A stretch of 64,000 nucleotides of DNA from Ganoderma boninense. Taxonomy: Eukaryota; Basidiomycota; Agaricomycetes; Polyporales; Polyporaceae. How positions within the stretch are numbered: position 1 is the stretch's first letter; each line of letters begins with the position of its first letter. The position numbers and the translations under genes are program-made. The stretch is from the NCBI GenBank assembly GCA_002900995.3, contig CM035304.1, positions 4,666,134 to 4,730,133 of the forward strand. Direction: 5' to 3'. Shown here piece after piece: positions 1-11,640 of this stretch. Under the pieces are notes generated by a model. That model worked only from the letters and a program-made list of their open reading frames with translations. It did not search any database and was not told the DNA's origin.

Positions 1-1416
1 CCAGAATAATACATGAGCGTGTTAAACCCGCACAGCTGCTGGAATGCTTGCAGGCCGCAGGCGACGGCTGTAAAACGCCCGTCAGGACAATCGTCACGAG
101 GAGAGCGCAAGGTACGTGCATGGGAGACTCACTCAGCGCCCGACGGTTCACACCGTTGAAAAGGATGAGATGTATGCGCTGCAGAAGCGTAGTGTTGTTG
201 GATATTTCGACACTCTGCTTCACCGCTGCAGACAAGGATTTGACCTATACTCGCCGCCATCCAGTGAGTCTGTCATTATGTGGGGCATCAAACAACGGCG
301 CCGGTGCACACCTTGAAGTCGACCTGCTCAGGCGTGGCATGCGAGTAAATCTTCGCCATGATGGCACGGGCCGCTTCGAACTTCTGCCTTCTGATCATAA
401 TACGTGCTAGGCATACGTCGACCACGTTAGCGATCGATATTGTGGAAGATGCCCGTTCAAAGCAACTCACGCGACTCTGGGAGGAAGAACAGGAAGATGC
501 ACTGGAGGCCAGCGGGCACGGTCCCGAGACCGACCATCCACCGCCATCCGCTGTGCGTGTTCGAGAATGCGGCGTCGATGCCGTACGCGATGACCTGGCC
601 ACCGGTAATAGCCACCACGTTGACCACGACCATGCGACCGCGGAGACGCGTTGGTGAGAGCTCCTGGATGTAGAGCGGCGCGACGCAGGCAGCGATGCCG
701 ACCCCAACTCCGATGAGGAAACGGCCTCCAATCTGATCGGTGGAAACTTTAAGCTGTAGAGCTCCGAGGGTACGCATATATGCGAGCGAGAAGACGTACC
801 ATTGACCACACTGTGTGGCATACGGCCTGACCGATGGCGCCGCCGATGAAGATGACGTCCGCGATGCCGAGGACGGGCTTTCGGCCGAGAAAGTCGCTCA
901 GCATGCCGGCGACCAGGCCCCCGAGCAGCGCACCGAGCGTCGTCGAGGACGTGATGAGTTCCTACGCAGGCATTCAGCGACACCCAGTGGGCAGAGCTTA
1001 TGTGGCCCGTACCTTCTGACCTGCAGACAACTCGGCAGGTCCGAGATCGCCTCCGATGGTCACGAGAGCCCCAGAGATCACACCGGTGTCGTAGCCTAAC
1101 GGTCAACACAGCCGTCAGCATGGTTGCATGGGTATGATGCCTGAACTGATACACACCGAAGAGCAGTCCCGATATACTTGCGCAGAAGACAAGGAGCCAG
1201 ACGAACACTGTCGTGCGCTCCTCGCCCTCAGCTACAACCATAGCCTCGGATATCTCCTCATGGGACGCGACATTCTCGATATTCTCGAACCTGTGGCGCG
1301 CACGCAAAACGAGCCTGTCAGGATACGACAGTTACCAATTGGAGTGGGCATACGCACAACTGGGCGTCTTTCCCTTTCTCGTCGTTGGCGTTTGTGGGCG
1401 CCTTCTCGGTAGACAT
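1..1416 (-). CDS. Itr-type myo-inositol/sugar transporter (MFS), 3' part outside window
   Basis: Proton-coupled sugar/inositol permease of the plasma membrane, major facilitator superfamily. I place the start at the ATG at 1416: a short exon (1416-1358, MSTEKAPTNANDEK...) splices into FENIENVASHEE and the first membrane segment FVWLLVFCASISGLLFG. Further exons read GYDTGVISGALVTIGGDLG, then ELITSSTTLGALLGG, GMLSDFLGRKPVLG (the loop 2-3 G-R-K motif), IGGRFLIGVGVGIAACVAPLYIQELSP and LRGRMVVVN. An exon reading VKQSVEISNNTTLLQRIHLI and one reading VACGLQAFQQLCGFNTLMYYS follow to the edge. GYDTGVISGAL and QQLCGFNTLMYYS are typical of fungal Itr1/Itr2. At least seven exons are visible, all with GT-AG introns and no frameshift. 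About the last third of the protein lies beyond base 1. A sugar transporter of the same subfamily with another substrate is the main alternative. Confidence 0.85.
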
Positions 1417-2722
1417 TGCCGCAGTCAAAGTCTAAATCGTCGGCGTCGAATGGGGAGCGGGGTGGAAGAGGAAGCAGCCCGGGGAGCCTATGGGCGGCGC
1501 GCAGCTGACAGTACAGAGAGCCGTGGTGAGTCCAAGAACCTGGAGGAGGGTTGAGCACCGGGACCTGGGGCCGCATAAATATGAATGATTGGGGCCCCGC
1601 ATCCGCATCTCGGGCGAATCGCTTGTCCGGCTGATCAGAAGCTGCTCAACTTTTTTTCGCCCTAGCTGCCCTTCTCGACGCTCGTGCTCCTGGTCGCCTT
1701 CTTTGGTCCGTCTTCTACCGCGTCCGTCCTCGCCGGCCCTTTTTGTCGCGTGGCGTTCCTTGTCTCCCACCGCTCTCGTCCACTGTCTCTACTATGCCTC
1801 CTGCCTCCTCCTGCCCCGCCCTTAGGCTCTGTCAAGACCACGAAACGCTCTTATCACCCCGCACATCCTAATCGCTCCAACACGCATCTCGTTCGAGAGA
1901 CTCCACTGCCAAGGTTCCGTCTTCCGCGCCCTTGTGACCCGGTACGGGTGTCCAACATGCAACAGGCGCGCCCCCGCTGCGAAGAATTCAACGGGTATTG
2001 AACGCTGCGGTCCTGCGGACGGTCGAGCGGGGTCGAGGGCGGCGCGGACGCGCCACGACTGTGATCATGCTGGTTCAAGTTGAGGTCTCGTGCTTTCTGT
2101 GTGCTCCCATGTCATCGCGCAGACCGCGCAACACGACTGTTGTTGCCACGGACTTCGGACCGGTCCACCGCACAAGCCAACCCTCGCTGATCTCGAAGGC
2201 TTCCATTGTCGACTTTACACCGAAGTGTACTCAACCAGTTCACCCAGGATTTGTCTCAAATTCACCCCAATCCGCTATCTAATCTGCATGTTTTCGAACG
2301 TCAAGGTTTTTTTATGATTCTAGGGTTACAAACAAGGAACAGGATGGATGACAAGCATACGACACGTCAAGGGGAGGCATGAGTGGTTTGGAGGAGGCAT
2401 GGGTGAACAGGCGTTGGACTTGGTTATTTGGGGTTATTGCGAGGAAGGGGAAAAAGTCATAGGCGAAGGGGAAGGATGCGGAGTTGGATAAAGAAAGGTG
2501 CGCATGTGTATGAAATTTCAGCTTTGAGACGAAATTGGAAGCGACCGTATGGGAGTGATGTGTACGTCCCCCGTCCCGTCCCTGCCGTTTCGCAATTGAG
2601 GCACGCCGTCGCACAACGTCGTCTACCAAAGACAATCAACCGGTCAGCATACGACCCCTCGCGTACCGGTGAGCGCGCATACACACACCTGGCTCTCGAC
2701 GCGTGCGCGTACCCCCTCCCTC
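1417..2722. other. Intergenic: transporter promoter and 3' flank of the next gene
   Basis: No convincing coding exon. The open frames here are short, overlap on both strands and are rich in Ser/Arg/Pro, as expected by chance in GC-rich DNA. The stretch should hold the promoter of the inositol transporter (start at 1416, minus strand) and the 3' untranslated region of the gene ending at 2723. Pyrimidine-rich tracts at about 1640-1850 are compatible with a fungal promoter but no distinct site is recognisable. Confidence 0.5.
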
Positions 2723-4309
2723 TCACGCGTATCGCGCCCACCGCGCTCTCTTGTTCTTCCCATTCGCGTACGTCCTCGCAGACTGCGGCTTCACCCACCG
2801 CGGCCCGTCCTCGTCCAGCATGTGCAGCACCAACCCCGCCAGCCGCGGGTGGGGCTCCCCGATCTCCATGCGCCGCCACTCTCCGGTCGACCGCTCCCTC
2901 GAGCCCCCCTCGCGCTCATTTCCATCCCTGGTCCTGTTCCCGTCCCCGTTCCTGTCCTTTTTTCTGCTCCCGTTGCCGTTTCCACCCAGGTTCCCAACGC
3001 GGCTACCAGTGCTCCCCGCCGCACCATCCCCCGCGCCCGCGCTGACGTTCGCCTGGGTCCGCCTCCCCGCCGTCGAGGACTTGGACTTGGACTTGGACTT
3101 GGGCTTCTTGATGTACATCCACGCCTGCCAGCCGACGAAAGGCACGTTGAACCGGTGGACGTACAGCGCCTCGTGCGTCGGCTTGAGGAGGGCGGCAGGG
3201 ACCGCGTCGATCGGCCGCTTCGACTCGGTGTAGTACCAGCGGACGTGCTCGTCAATACCGCGGATCTTGAACTGGCACCGCTCGGGGTGCAGCCGCTTTC
3301 CGCATCTGTGTGGGAGGGGCGGTGAGAGAGGGGGAGTGGTAGTCAGCGCAGATGCAGGAGGGACCGGAAGAGGGGGGGTGCGTACTCTTTCTCGACGGGC
3401 TCGGTCTTGACGACGGGCTCGAAGGCCGCTGCAGCGGCCTTCCTCTTCCTCTTGACGGCGCCCTCCCGCTTCAAGACGTCCAACGGGACGTCGTCGTCGT
3501 CGGCGTCGGCGTCGCCATCGTTAGCGTTAGCGTTGTCGCTCGACGTGGGCGGGGTGTTCGTGTTATCGTACGTCGCCCCGGCCTGCGTAGCGCCCGGGTT
3601 TACGTTTGTGTTTGTGTTTGGGTTTGGGTTTGGGGGGATCGTCGCCGGAGCGCCCTGGCCACACCCGTTCACGATCTGGTTCCGACGCGGAAGCGGCCTG
3701 GTGCAGCGCGGCGTGTCCTTGCTAGTGCTGCCGCCGCTTCCCGCGACGACGGCGGACCCGCGCAGAGTCTGCGCTTCGTGGATCTCGCACGGGCGCGGCT
3801 GCGCAGTGTTGTCATTGCCTGCGCCGTTGGTGGCCGCTTGGACGAGGATGGTCTGGCGGGGCGTGCCGTCAGGGATCCCGCAGAGGTTCTGGATGCACTG
3901 GGCGGCGCTGTGGTGCCGATCCGCAGTAGGAGGGTGGAGCGGAAGGCGGGAGGTGGAAGGTTTGGCGTATTGGGGGGAGGGGGGAAGTCACGGTGAGTTT
4001 GGAATGAATTGACGACATTGCGGGGAAGGGGACTGACTCGTTGATAGCGCCTACGGGGCCGTTCGCGTCGTTCAGGTTAAACTCGATGGAGAACGTCTTG
4101 CGGTCCCAGTCCTGTGGATGGAGATCAGAGTCATGACCAGTAAGGAATACAGTGGGAACACTTACGAAACGCAAAGCGGGGTTGCGGGCGAGCATCTCCA
4201 CGAGGGAGATCTGCAGTACGTCAGGCCCTTTCATAGACGCGTCCTGGGCGTTGATGGCGGCGGAGGACGCGCCTGGAGGGGGCGAAGTGTGAGCACTGTC
4301 GGCTTGCAT
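2723..4309 (-). CDS. Unrecognised basidiomycete protein with acidic/basic low-complexity linkers
   Basis: I do not recognise the family. The start is the ATG at 4309 (MQADSAHTSPPPG). Exon 1 ends VEMLARNPALRF, exon 2 reads DWDRKTFSIEFNLNDANGPVGAIN, exon 3 starts DAAQCIQNLCGIPDGTPRQ and contains PCEIHEAQTLRG. It then runs into an Asn-Pro/Asn-Thr repeat, a DADADDDD acidic stretch and KRKRK, a candidate nuclear signal. The last exon starts ECGKRLHPERCQFKIRGIDEHVRWYYTESKRPI and holds VPFVGWQAWMYIKKP, an SK-dipeptide run and a basic tail ending RARWARYA. All exon junctions keep frame, so it is a real gene. The conserved blocks at both ends look like folded domains joined by disordered linker. The nuclear location is inferred only from KRKRK. 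Confidence 0.7.
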
Positions 4310-6837
4310 AGGTGTGCTTCTGGTCGTCTGAGAGGGGTGGATGGTGGGGGAAGACAAGAAGCGATTGCGATCGCAAATGCAGAGAGGGGAGAGATATAGC
4401 GCGAGTGGCGGAATCGGCGGATGAGGAAGGCAGGAGGGAGGTGTGCGAATTTCCTGTCACGGAGGAGGCGGAAAGAGGGCTGGGCTTGTCGATAACTCGA
4501 TCGGGGCGTATGGAGATGTCGGTCTGCTCATCCCAGCCTATCCCAGCGCGGCCACTTATATGCTCCTGTGCCACTCACTCGATCTCGAGTCCCCCGCAAC
4601 TCACAACTTTCTTTGGCGTCTGGGATTTGGCAGAGGATAATCAGGGATTACAGTCCGTCTCCCATCTCAGATTTCCCGAAAATTTCGCACCGTGCGTCGA
4701 GCTCGAATCGAGCTCAAGCTGGAGTCGCATTGTTTAGCCGCCCAATTTGACGAAGATCAATGATGGACTCTGACATTATCTCTCCATGCCAGAGATAGTC
4801 ACAGGCACAAGCGTAGTGCTCAGAAAGAAACTATTGGCAAGAGCGTGTTGGCGTCGCTGCCGCAGTGTACAAATGCGGATGACATGCCGAATCGTGCGAT
4901 GGTCAAGTTCCTTGGCGGGCCTTCCCGGATGGTGCCTCCTTGCATCGTCCTGCATCTCGCCCTTCGCGATGCCCACCTTTTTCGGTTGAAGTGCCTAGGT
5001 CGACAGGGAATTTGCCGTCTGGCAAGGTCATCCTTGGTACTCTTTCAGGTTCACAGACAATGCAGACAGCAAGGTCCCAGCCCATCAGAACTTCCGGATG
5101 TGCCACCACCTCGCCTGGCCCTTCTCTTCCACTCATTCCAAGACCTCAACGAGGCATGGGTGGCATGGGGTTGATAGTTCGGTGGCACATTTACGTTTAC
5201 CCGTCTATTTACACTTTACACGTTGCTTGCGGTGCCAACTTGTTGGTCCATCGGTGCCGGGTGCGAACGTCGCGTGTGAGTTATCTCAATATTTATCCTG
5301 GTTTGCTTTGTCCTCTCTCCCTCAACACGCGGTCCTTACGTTGATGTGAATATGGTGATCATCGTCGAGGATTTGCAAGCTCGGCGCACGTGCTCATAAT
5401 CACCACGCGGCATATCCCCATATGGAGACATTTCCTACTTCTCCGTGACAAAGCAACGCAAGGGATGAATATATCTTGAGTGGAATGATCCATGACATTG
5501 ATGGCATTGATTGCACTGACGTAGGGGAGCGTAGGGAACATCGGAATTACGCTGCAAGTCGAGGTCCCAGAGGACAAGCCCAAGAAGAGACGATGAAAGG
5601 TGGAGACTCGATGATGCCGCATTCGCACTGACTCAGACTGAGATGTACCTTCTACGTCTTCGAACGTTCTAGACGATACGACAAGGGGGTATGACGCGCC
5701 GCCTAAGTGCGATGACGGCCTGGGGAACCTCCGAGTCGAGGACAAAGAGGAAGGAGATGCATCCAGCCAAATCCAGCCGTCAGTCCGACACAAGAGGACA
5801 CAAGTGAGTCGTCGCAAATCTCCGGAAAGATCTTCATGACCATGCGTCGCTTACTAATACATACACCATTTGTCTGATGCACTCGCCATGACTCACCGAA
5901 ACACTTGTCTCTTGCGCCAGTCCTCGCACCCGCTCAATCCCTTTCTTCAGACTCTCCCTCTCTTAACAGGCACATTTTGCCATGCACACTTTCCGGCTGA
6001 CCATCAGATTGTGGCAGGTCTTGCTTTCGAACGTAACTGGTCTGCAAGCCTCCTGCTGCCCTCGTATGGCGGCTTTGTATTGTGGGTGGTGGTTAGCATC
6101 TTGCTGGGCTACTGAGTCTAGATCTCAACAGCATACAAACGCGTCTGACTCTTACTACGGCTTCAATAAGATGTCAACCCTTTCACAAGGTAAGGTCTGG
6201 CCTGCAGCCCACCGCTCGTGTTCTTGCTAACGTCCCCATCTACCCATGATGTCAGCCTTGTATGTCGCAGTGTGGCTCAAGCACGTGCCATACGACGAAC
6301 CCGTAAGTGCAATGGCAGCGTGAGAAGCCCAAAAACATGGGAATCTCAACATCTCTGCAGCTGGTTGTTCACGAAAATCTGTTTCCAGGCTTGCAGCGAG
6401 AAAAGCCCAGTCGCGAAGATGAACAGTCGTTGACACGTTGATGTCGTCATAGGCAAATCCAGAGGCTGGGAGATCAGAGCGCGACCAGAGTCAGAGTCAG
6501 AACCGTCCGGTCGCCCACTAGGGTGCTCTGGGCGGAGCCTCGGGAGTTCGACTTTCAGGGCTCGAGCCTCGGATACCAGGCTCGTCAACACTAGCAGTCT
6601 CCTCTGAAGCGAACCACATTTTCACAGCCGCAAGGTCATAGACCACTTTCTACGTCAAGAGCCCTTGCGTTAGAGGCAGTAATACTGCAGCTACTAGGTG
6701 AGTGCAACTCGAATGAATTACCTACTGCCGAACGGAGATCTGCGAGAACCCTGGTCAAAACTGCTTACGTACGTACGATGAGCATCATCATCATCTTTTC
6801 GTCAGTGAGAACAAGACTGACGCGGCAACATTACGTA
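4310..6837. other. Intergenic region before the transposon
   Basis: I see no gene I can support. The first 200-300 bases upstream of 4309 should be the promoter of the preceding gene. A 152-codon open frame on the minus strand (5359-5817) has no recognisable motif or splice context. From about 6600 composition becomes more A+T-rich and includes a short CAT microsatellite near 6783-6795. The TA at 6836-6837 is the left copy of the transposon target duplication. Confidence 0.45.
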
Positions 6838-6864
6838 CAGTCATCAACCGGCTGACGTCACACC
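6838..6864 (+). repeat. Left terminal inverted repeat of the pogo element
   Basis: Begins CAGTCATCAACCGGC directly after the TA at 6836-6837. It matches the reverse complement of 9758-9784 at 22 of 27 positions, with the first 13 identical. Confidence 0.9.
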
Positions 6865-7310
6865 ACTGACTAACGTCACAAATGGACGATATCTCGGTGT
6901 CCTGTCTACGGATTGATCTGATTCTTTTTGTGTGCTGTCATTCTCATGTCTTTCAAAAAGGCTGTAGTGGGTTTGAATACCTCAAATACCACATTCAATT
7001 TTAATTCTCTTTGAAATCTATTTAATGTGAACTCCTCGATACATTGACAAATTTCTCTGTGCCCAAGTTAAAACATGAGGTATATTGGAACAAATGTGGA
7101 TGCTCAGTCATGTTATAATAAACTTTAAGTACCATTTACACTTTGGACGGCAGGAATCTATGAAGAATTGAGCAAGATATGACTGAATTTGTGCGAAGCA
7201 GTATGATTACGTAATGACCATGTGCACTCTTCGTGTGCAGTCAGTACGCTCAAGCCCACCCATTGAGCTGCCGTCTCCTACCTCCACTGTACACTTATCG
7301 CCATACATCC

Positions 7311-9535
7311 ATGCCAGGAAAGGCCCAATCCGACACTCGCAAACGGCAGAACGAGAGGAAACAGCACGATGATCTGATGAAGCGCGCCATCTTGGCTTAT
7401 CAAGCTGAGCTTAACAAACCTTTTGGCCGGAAAGGTGCGCGCAGGATATGTCAGGACTTCATGGACTTGTACTGGCAGGAGACTGGCCAATCTATTAGTC
7501 TCTGTTATCAAACCCTACTACAGGGTGCAAAGGGTCGGCCAACAAGGGCAGATCGGGGTGCAGCGGAGTCTTGGTTGAAGAAGGGCGAGGTGGAGATCGT
7601 GATCTCTTATGTGCAGGAGATGGAGCGACGAGGATTCCCCCTCAGCCATCGCAGGCTCAAAGAACATGTTGATGAAATCCTCCGTGCCCGCCTGGGTGCC
7701 AAGTTTCCGGAGGACGGTGTTGGCCGGAACTGGACACAGCGATTTGTTGAGAAGCATGCCGACCGCCTGAAGACCTCCTGGTCCCGCCCTCTTGATACAA
7801 AACGTGGTCGCGCCGTAAATCCTCATACCCACGATGCGTACTTTACTCTTCTTGAAGACACAGTTAACAAATACCAAATTCAGCAAGACTGTATCTACGC
7901 TGTCGACGAGGTTGGCTTCCAAACGGGGACAGGACAGTCGGAGCGAGTCATTGGTGCACAGAAGAAGGGGCCACACTATCAGCAAAAAGATGGAAATCGG
8001 GAGAACATTACCGTACTTGTCACTATCTGCGCTGATGGCACATCAACTCCTCCTGCCGTGATTATGAAGGGGTCAGCATATCAGGTGAAATGGAAACAGG
8101 ACAACCCGGCGAATGCCTCGTAAGCAATAAATTTTCTACAAATACACAGCACTAATGATGCAACAGGTTAGGGTACTCAAAGAAGGGCTGGACAGACGGA
8201 GAGATAGGAGTTGAATGGATCAAACAGTTCGACAAGCAAACAGAACGGAAGGCAGCCAAGCGAGATCGACTCCTCCTCGTGGATGGGCACAACTCACACT
8301 ACACTCGGGGCTTTCTTGAGTATGCTCGAGAGCACCATATCCATATCCTATGCTACCCCGCCCACTCCACACATGTGTACCAGGGTCTTGACGTCGCAGT
8401 CTTTGGTGTTCTCAAGAAGTGCTGGAGTCAGGAGCGAGACAAGTGGCAGCGCCTCACTGGCGGGAAGATCGACAAAACCAATTTTCTCACCGTGTACGGC
8501 AAAGCCCACATCCGCGCTCTTACATCCGACACTATCCTTTCTGCATTCCGGACAACAGGAGTATGGCCACTCAACAGGAACGCAATCTCGCAGGACCTGA
8601 TGGCGCCAAGCAAGGAAACGTCGTGTGAGGGTGACCTCCCGGTCCGACCGGCAACGCCCGTCCGTCTCGTCGCGAAGCTTCTTCAGGACCTTGCCCTCCG
8701 AGACGCTGGAACTGAACTTGACGCACCTTTGCATCCATCCACATCCACATCTCCAACACCCTCACGTCCTGCCACACCCCTTCCCGGACCATCCTTCACC
8801 CAGCATCAACAGGAGACGATGCTTGCCGCCACCCGTAGCCTCCAAGCCCGCAATCCATCCATCTTTCCATCCCAGATCCCCACCGCCACACATGAGACGT
8901 TGCTAAATGTCACTCACCTTATCTCTCCTGTCAAATCCCGCAATCCCGACCTCCTCGCCATCGTACCGAAGACTGAGACCGAGCGCGAGCTACTTCAGAT
9001 CGTGCAGGAGGATCAGCACCGCGAGGCTCAGTTGAAGGCGCAGATCCGTGACTTACAGGCCATGAACATCATCAACACCGCCTACTGCAACACGCTCCGA
9101 ACGCACCTCGCCCACTCTGAGAAGAAGAAGTCCTCGGGCTTGAAACGAGGCAAGCTGGTTGGGGACGGGCTACCGCGCCTCTTGACCGGGGACGACTTCT
9201 ACACGCGGGTGGTCGAGTTTGTTGAATGGCAGGAGAGGGAGGACAAGGAGAAAGCGAAGAAGAAGACAGTGAGGGAGAAGCAGGCCAAGGAGATGCAGCG
9301 CTGGAAGGAGGCTGAGGTCGCGAGGAAGACGGAAAATGCGGCCAAGACGAAGCAGTGGCAGGAGGAGGTCCAGGAATGGAGCGCTGCGAGAGCAGAGGCT
9401 AGAGAGGCAAAGAAGCCCTTCAAGGTGAAGCGGCCAGTCAGAGGGAAGCTGGCGCCTCCTATTCCGAAGCCAGTGGCGGTTTTGGAGGAGGAAAGCAGCG
9501 AGGAGAGCGAGGAGGAGGGCTGGGAAACCGAGTGA
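7311..9535 (+). CDS. Pogo-type transposase (CENP-B-like HTH plus DDE_1 domain)
   Basis: Cut-and-paste transposase of about 725 residues. The start ATG at 7311 (MPGKAQSDTRKRQNE) is the first in frame. Exon 1 (7311-8119) holds the DNA-binding half: an N-terminal helix-turn-helix region and a CENP-B/Tc5-type HTH ending in GVGRNWTQRFVEKHADRLK. A 47 bp intron (8120-8166) has a GTAAGC donor and a CTAAT branch sequence. The DDE_1 catalytic core shows YAVDEVGFQTG (first Asp), LLLVDGHNSHYT (second Asp) and STHVYQGLDVAVFG (third Asp), a DD35D spacing. The C-terminal third is a Pro/Thr linker followed by a long charged coiled coil (about residues 560-700) and an acidic tail. No stop or frameshift interrupts it, unlike several host genes here. 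Confidence 0.93.
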
Positions 9536-9757
9536 GATGGACGCCGTGGCTGCTGCTGCGGAGGCGCCCAAGTGTTACGTCAGCGAGGAATTGCTGTTTT
9601 CGGACATGCCAAATGGTTTGCTTTCGTTCTCCGTACCACATCCCCTTGTATGTCCCAAAATACCCCCATTCAGTAGCGCAGATGTCAATGTACTTATGTA
9701 CAAGTTTTTAAGTGCCCACATGTATTCTTTGTATTCGGACGAACAAAACATTCATTG

Positions 9758-9784
9758 GGCGTCACGTTGGGCGGTTGATGACTG
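9758..9784 (-). repeat. Right terminal inverted repeat of the pogo element
   Basis: Ends GCGGTTGATGACTG immediately before the TA at 9785-9786. It is the inverted partner of 6838-6864. Confidence 0.9.
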
Positions 9785-9786
9785 TA

Positions 9787-10193
9787 GCGCGTTACACGGC
9801 GTAATGCGGAGAAATCACCCAGTTCGTCAAGCCTCTCTCGAGTCTCCACTCGGCCGTTTTCCCCACAATCTCGAGCTCGTACGTACGTGGGCTCCCTCGA
9901 TCCGGGAGCTTATCGCCCCGCACTCTCACCTGACTTCCCCAGACTCCAGAGAAGTCCACTCGCCGCGCGATAGGGTTGCCCGCCCCGGATGGTTGGAGCT
10001 TCTGCGGAGGGCGAAGGCAGACCGGACGTCGGACCGGCAACGCGGTGCGCACTGACGGGTCGTACGAGCCGTCGTCGTAGAGCGCGTGAGCCTTGGGGCC
10101 AAGGTGAGGGTCCAGGATATGGACTGAGATCATGGGCGGCTTGTCGCCTGGAGGTTTCAGAAATGGACCGCCATCATGTGGATGGGAGGACAC
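9787..10193 (-). pseudogene. Orphan open frame abutting the transposon
   Basis: A minus-strand frame of about 130 codons ends at 9792, six bases from the transposon target site. It contains PPMISVHILDPHLGPKAHAL, FSGVWGSQVRVRGDKLP and YELEIVGKTAEWRLERGL, which read more like real protein than chance. I recognise no family. A possible acceptor (TACAG near 10214) would join it in frame to the P450 remnant upstream, so it may be either the non-homologous tail of that remnant or the remains of a separate gene cut off by the transposon. Confidence 0.35.
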
Positions 10194-10330
10194 TCGCCGG
10201 ATCAGGAGGGATAACCTGTACTATGGTCCACCTGGCAGGACCGCTCTTCTCTCGCGATTCGATGCAGCCCCGTCAGCAGGGTCGTCCCGCAAGCTCGACA
10301 GCGTACAAAAACCAAGACGCGACACGCACG

Positions 10331-11640
10331 AGATGAGCGCGTCCGTCCGAACATGTTCGACTTTGATGGGACGCCCGTCGTCCCCCAGAGGCGGCCCGAT
10401 GTCGAACACGTGAAGGACGCAGGCAGCGTTGATGAACAGCGTCGCTTCGGCGAAGTGCCGCACGGGGCAGGTCCTGCATATCGCTCAGTGAGCGCCATCT
10501 GGGGGAACGCGGAAGACGCAAGGTCGGGAGTCTGCCACGATGCGACGTGCCTCCGTCCGAACCCGAAGACGAACGCAGCGGGATCCCGAACAGCGCAGGT
10601 GTCGAGCTTGCCATCGCGAATGAACCGTTCGGGGCGGAAGACGAAGACGTCAGGGGTCTTCATAGACCGCGGGATCGTTCATGCGTGCCCTTGAAGGTAA
10701 GTGGTCAAAAGTGTAATAAGTGTCTGGACCAATTCCGAGATGGATGGCGGGCGGGCAGACGCACGAGGTATTCGAGATCAGCATGGTTCCGGCTGGGATG
10801 AAATATCCGCGGAACTCGTCGTCAGAGACGTTCGCATGCGGTACCCCGAAGGGGACAGGCGTGTGCCATCGTATCCCTTCTTTGATGACAGCGTTGACGT
10901 ATACGAGCGCGTCCCTGTCGCTGAAGTCCGGCATGCGATTGGGGCCGACGACAGCGTCGGGCTCTGCGTGTGCTTTTCGGAGCACTTCCGGGTGAAGGGA
11001 CACTCCCAAAAACATCCGGAGGAGCGCCACTAGCCCCTTCGGCATTCGGATAAGAGAATGGTTAGGTAAGTAGAATGGCGGGTTGGTGGTACGTACCGTG
11101 TCAGTGCCGCCTGGTGCGCACATATGCGGCAATGAAGTTAGGAGACAACCTAGCCCTCATAATGATGCGATGCTATACCTTCGGTTGCAACAGCGCCCAC
11201 TCCTCGTCTTCATGAGAAATAGTGCCCCCGTGAGCCATTCTCTGGAGCAATTTCGCTGTGACAGACTGATTAACCTCCCTGTTCTCCTCCTACAAAGCAT
11301 CGAGGAGCAGACGATCAGCATGATAATGTTAAGGCCTCTTGAAACGATAAAAAGGCGACGGACCAGCTTGGTCTTCGTATGTTCGAACGGTGCGTTCATG
11401 AGCCTATCCACTGCTGCTATCACTTCGCCCACAGCCTCAATGACGTTGCGCCGGGGAACCAAGGGGGGACGTGTCGCAGAAACGGGAAGACCTCGACAAG
11501 GAACTTCCCCGGGACCATGCCTTCCGTGGCACCGATGACTGCCTCCTGCGAAATCTGCACATGGACGTCGTTCTCGTGTTTGACGTTGATGCCGTATACA
11601 ACCTTCAATATTCCTGTTGCGAGGCTGCACTAGTAAAGGC
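10331..11640 (-). pseudogene. Degenerate cytochrome P450, N-terminal half missing
   Basis: A P450 related to the complete copy at 13353-15622. Visible pieces in order: KVVYGINVKHENDVHV, GMVPGKFLVEVFPFLRHVPPWFPG (matching GLVPGKYIVDLLPFLRHVPKWVPG in the other copy), NAPFEHTKTKL, SVTAKLLQRMAHGG, the I-helix APGGTDT, the K-helix VIKEGIRW (ExxR), YFIPAGTMLISNT, FRPERFIRDGKLD and FVFGFGRR. The heme loop then reads ICPVRHFAEA: the conserved Gly after Cys-Pro is Val. The membrane anchor, proline hinge and roughly the first 190 residues are absent, and no matching C-terminal exon follows 10331. I infer a non-functional duplicate. Some junctions still look spliceable. Confidence 0.75.

Larger units (their letters stand above)
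6838..9784 (+). mobile_element. Complete pogo-family (Tc1/mariner superfamily) DNA transposon
   Basis: The ends are defined by a TA dinucleotide on each side (6836-6837 and 9785-9786) and by inverted repeats starting CAGTCATCAACCG. The first 13 bases are identical at both ends and 22 of 27 match overall. The element is 2,947 bp and carries one transposase gene with one short intron. Sub-terminal sequence at the left end repeats a (G/A)ACGTCAC motif twice (about 6854-6877), a possible transposase binding repeat. TA duplication and CAGT-starting ends are the known hallmarks of pogo/Fot elements. The uninterrupted gene and intact ends suggest a recent insertion that may still be able to move. 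Confidence 0.92.

Noticed and set aside
5359..5817. 152-codon open frame on the minus strand
   Set aside because: No motif, no splice context and composition like random GC-rich DNA; not enough to call a gene.
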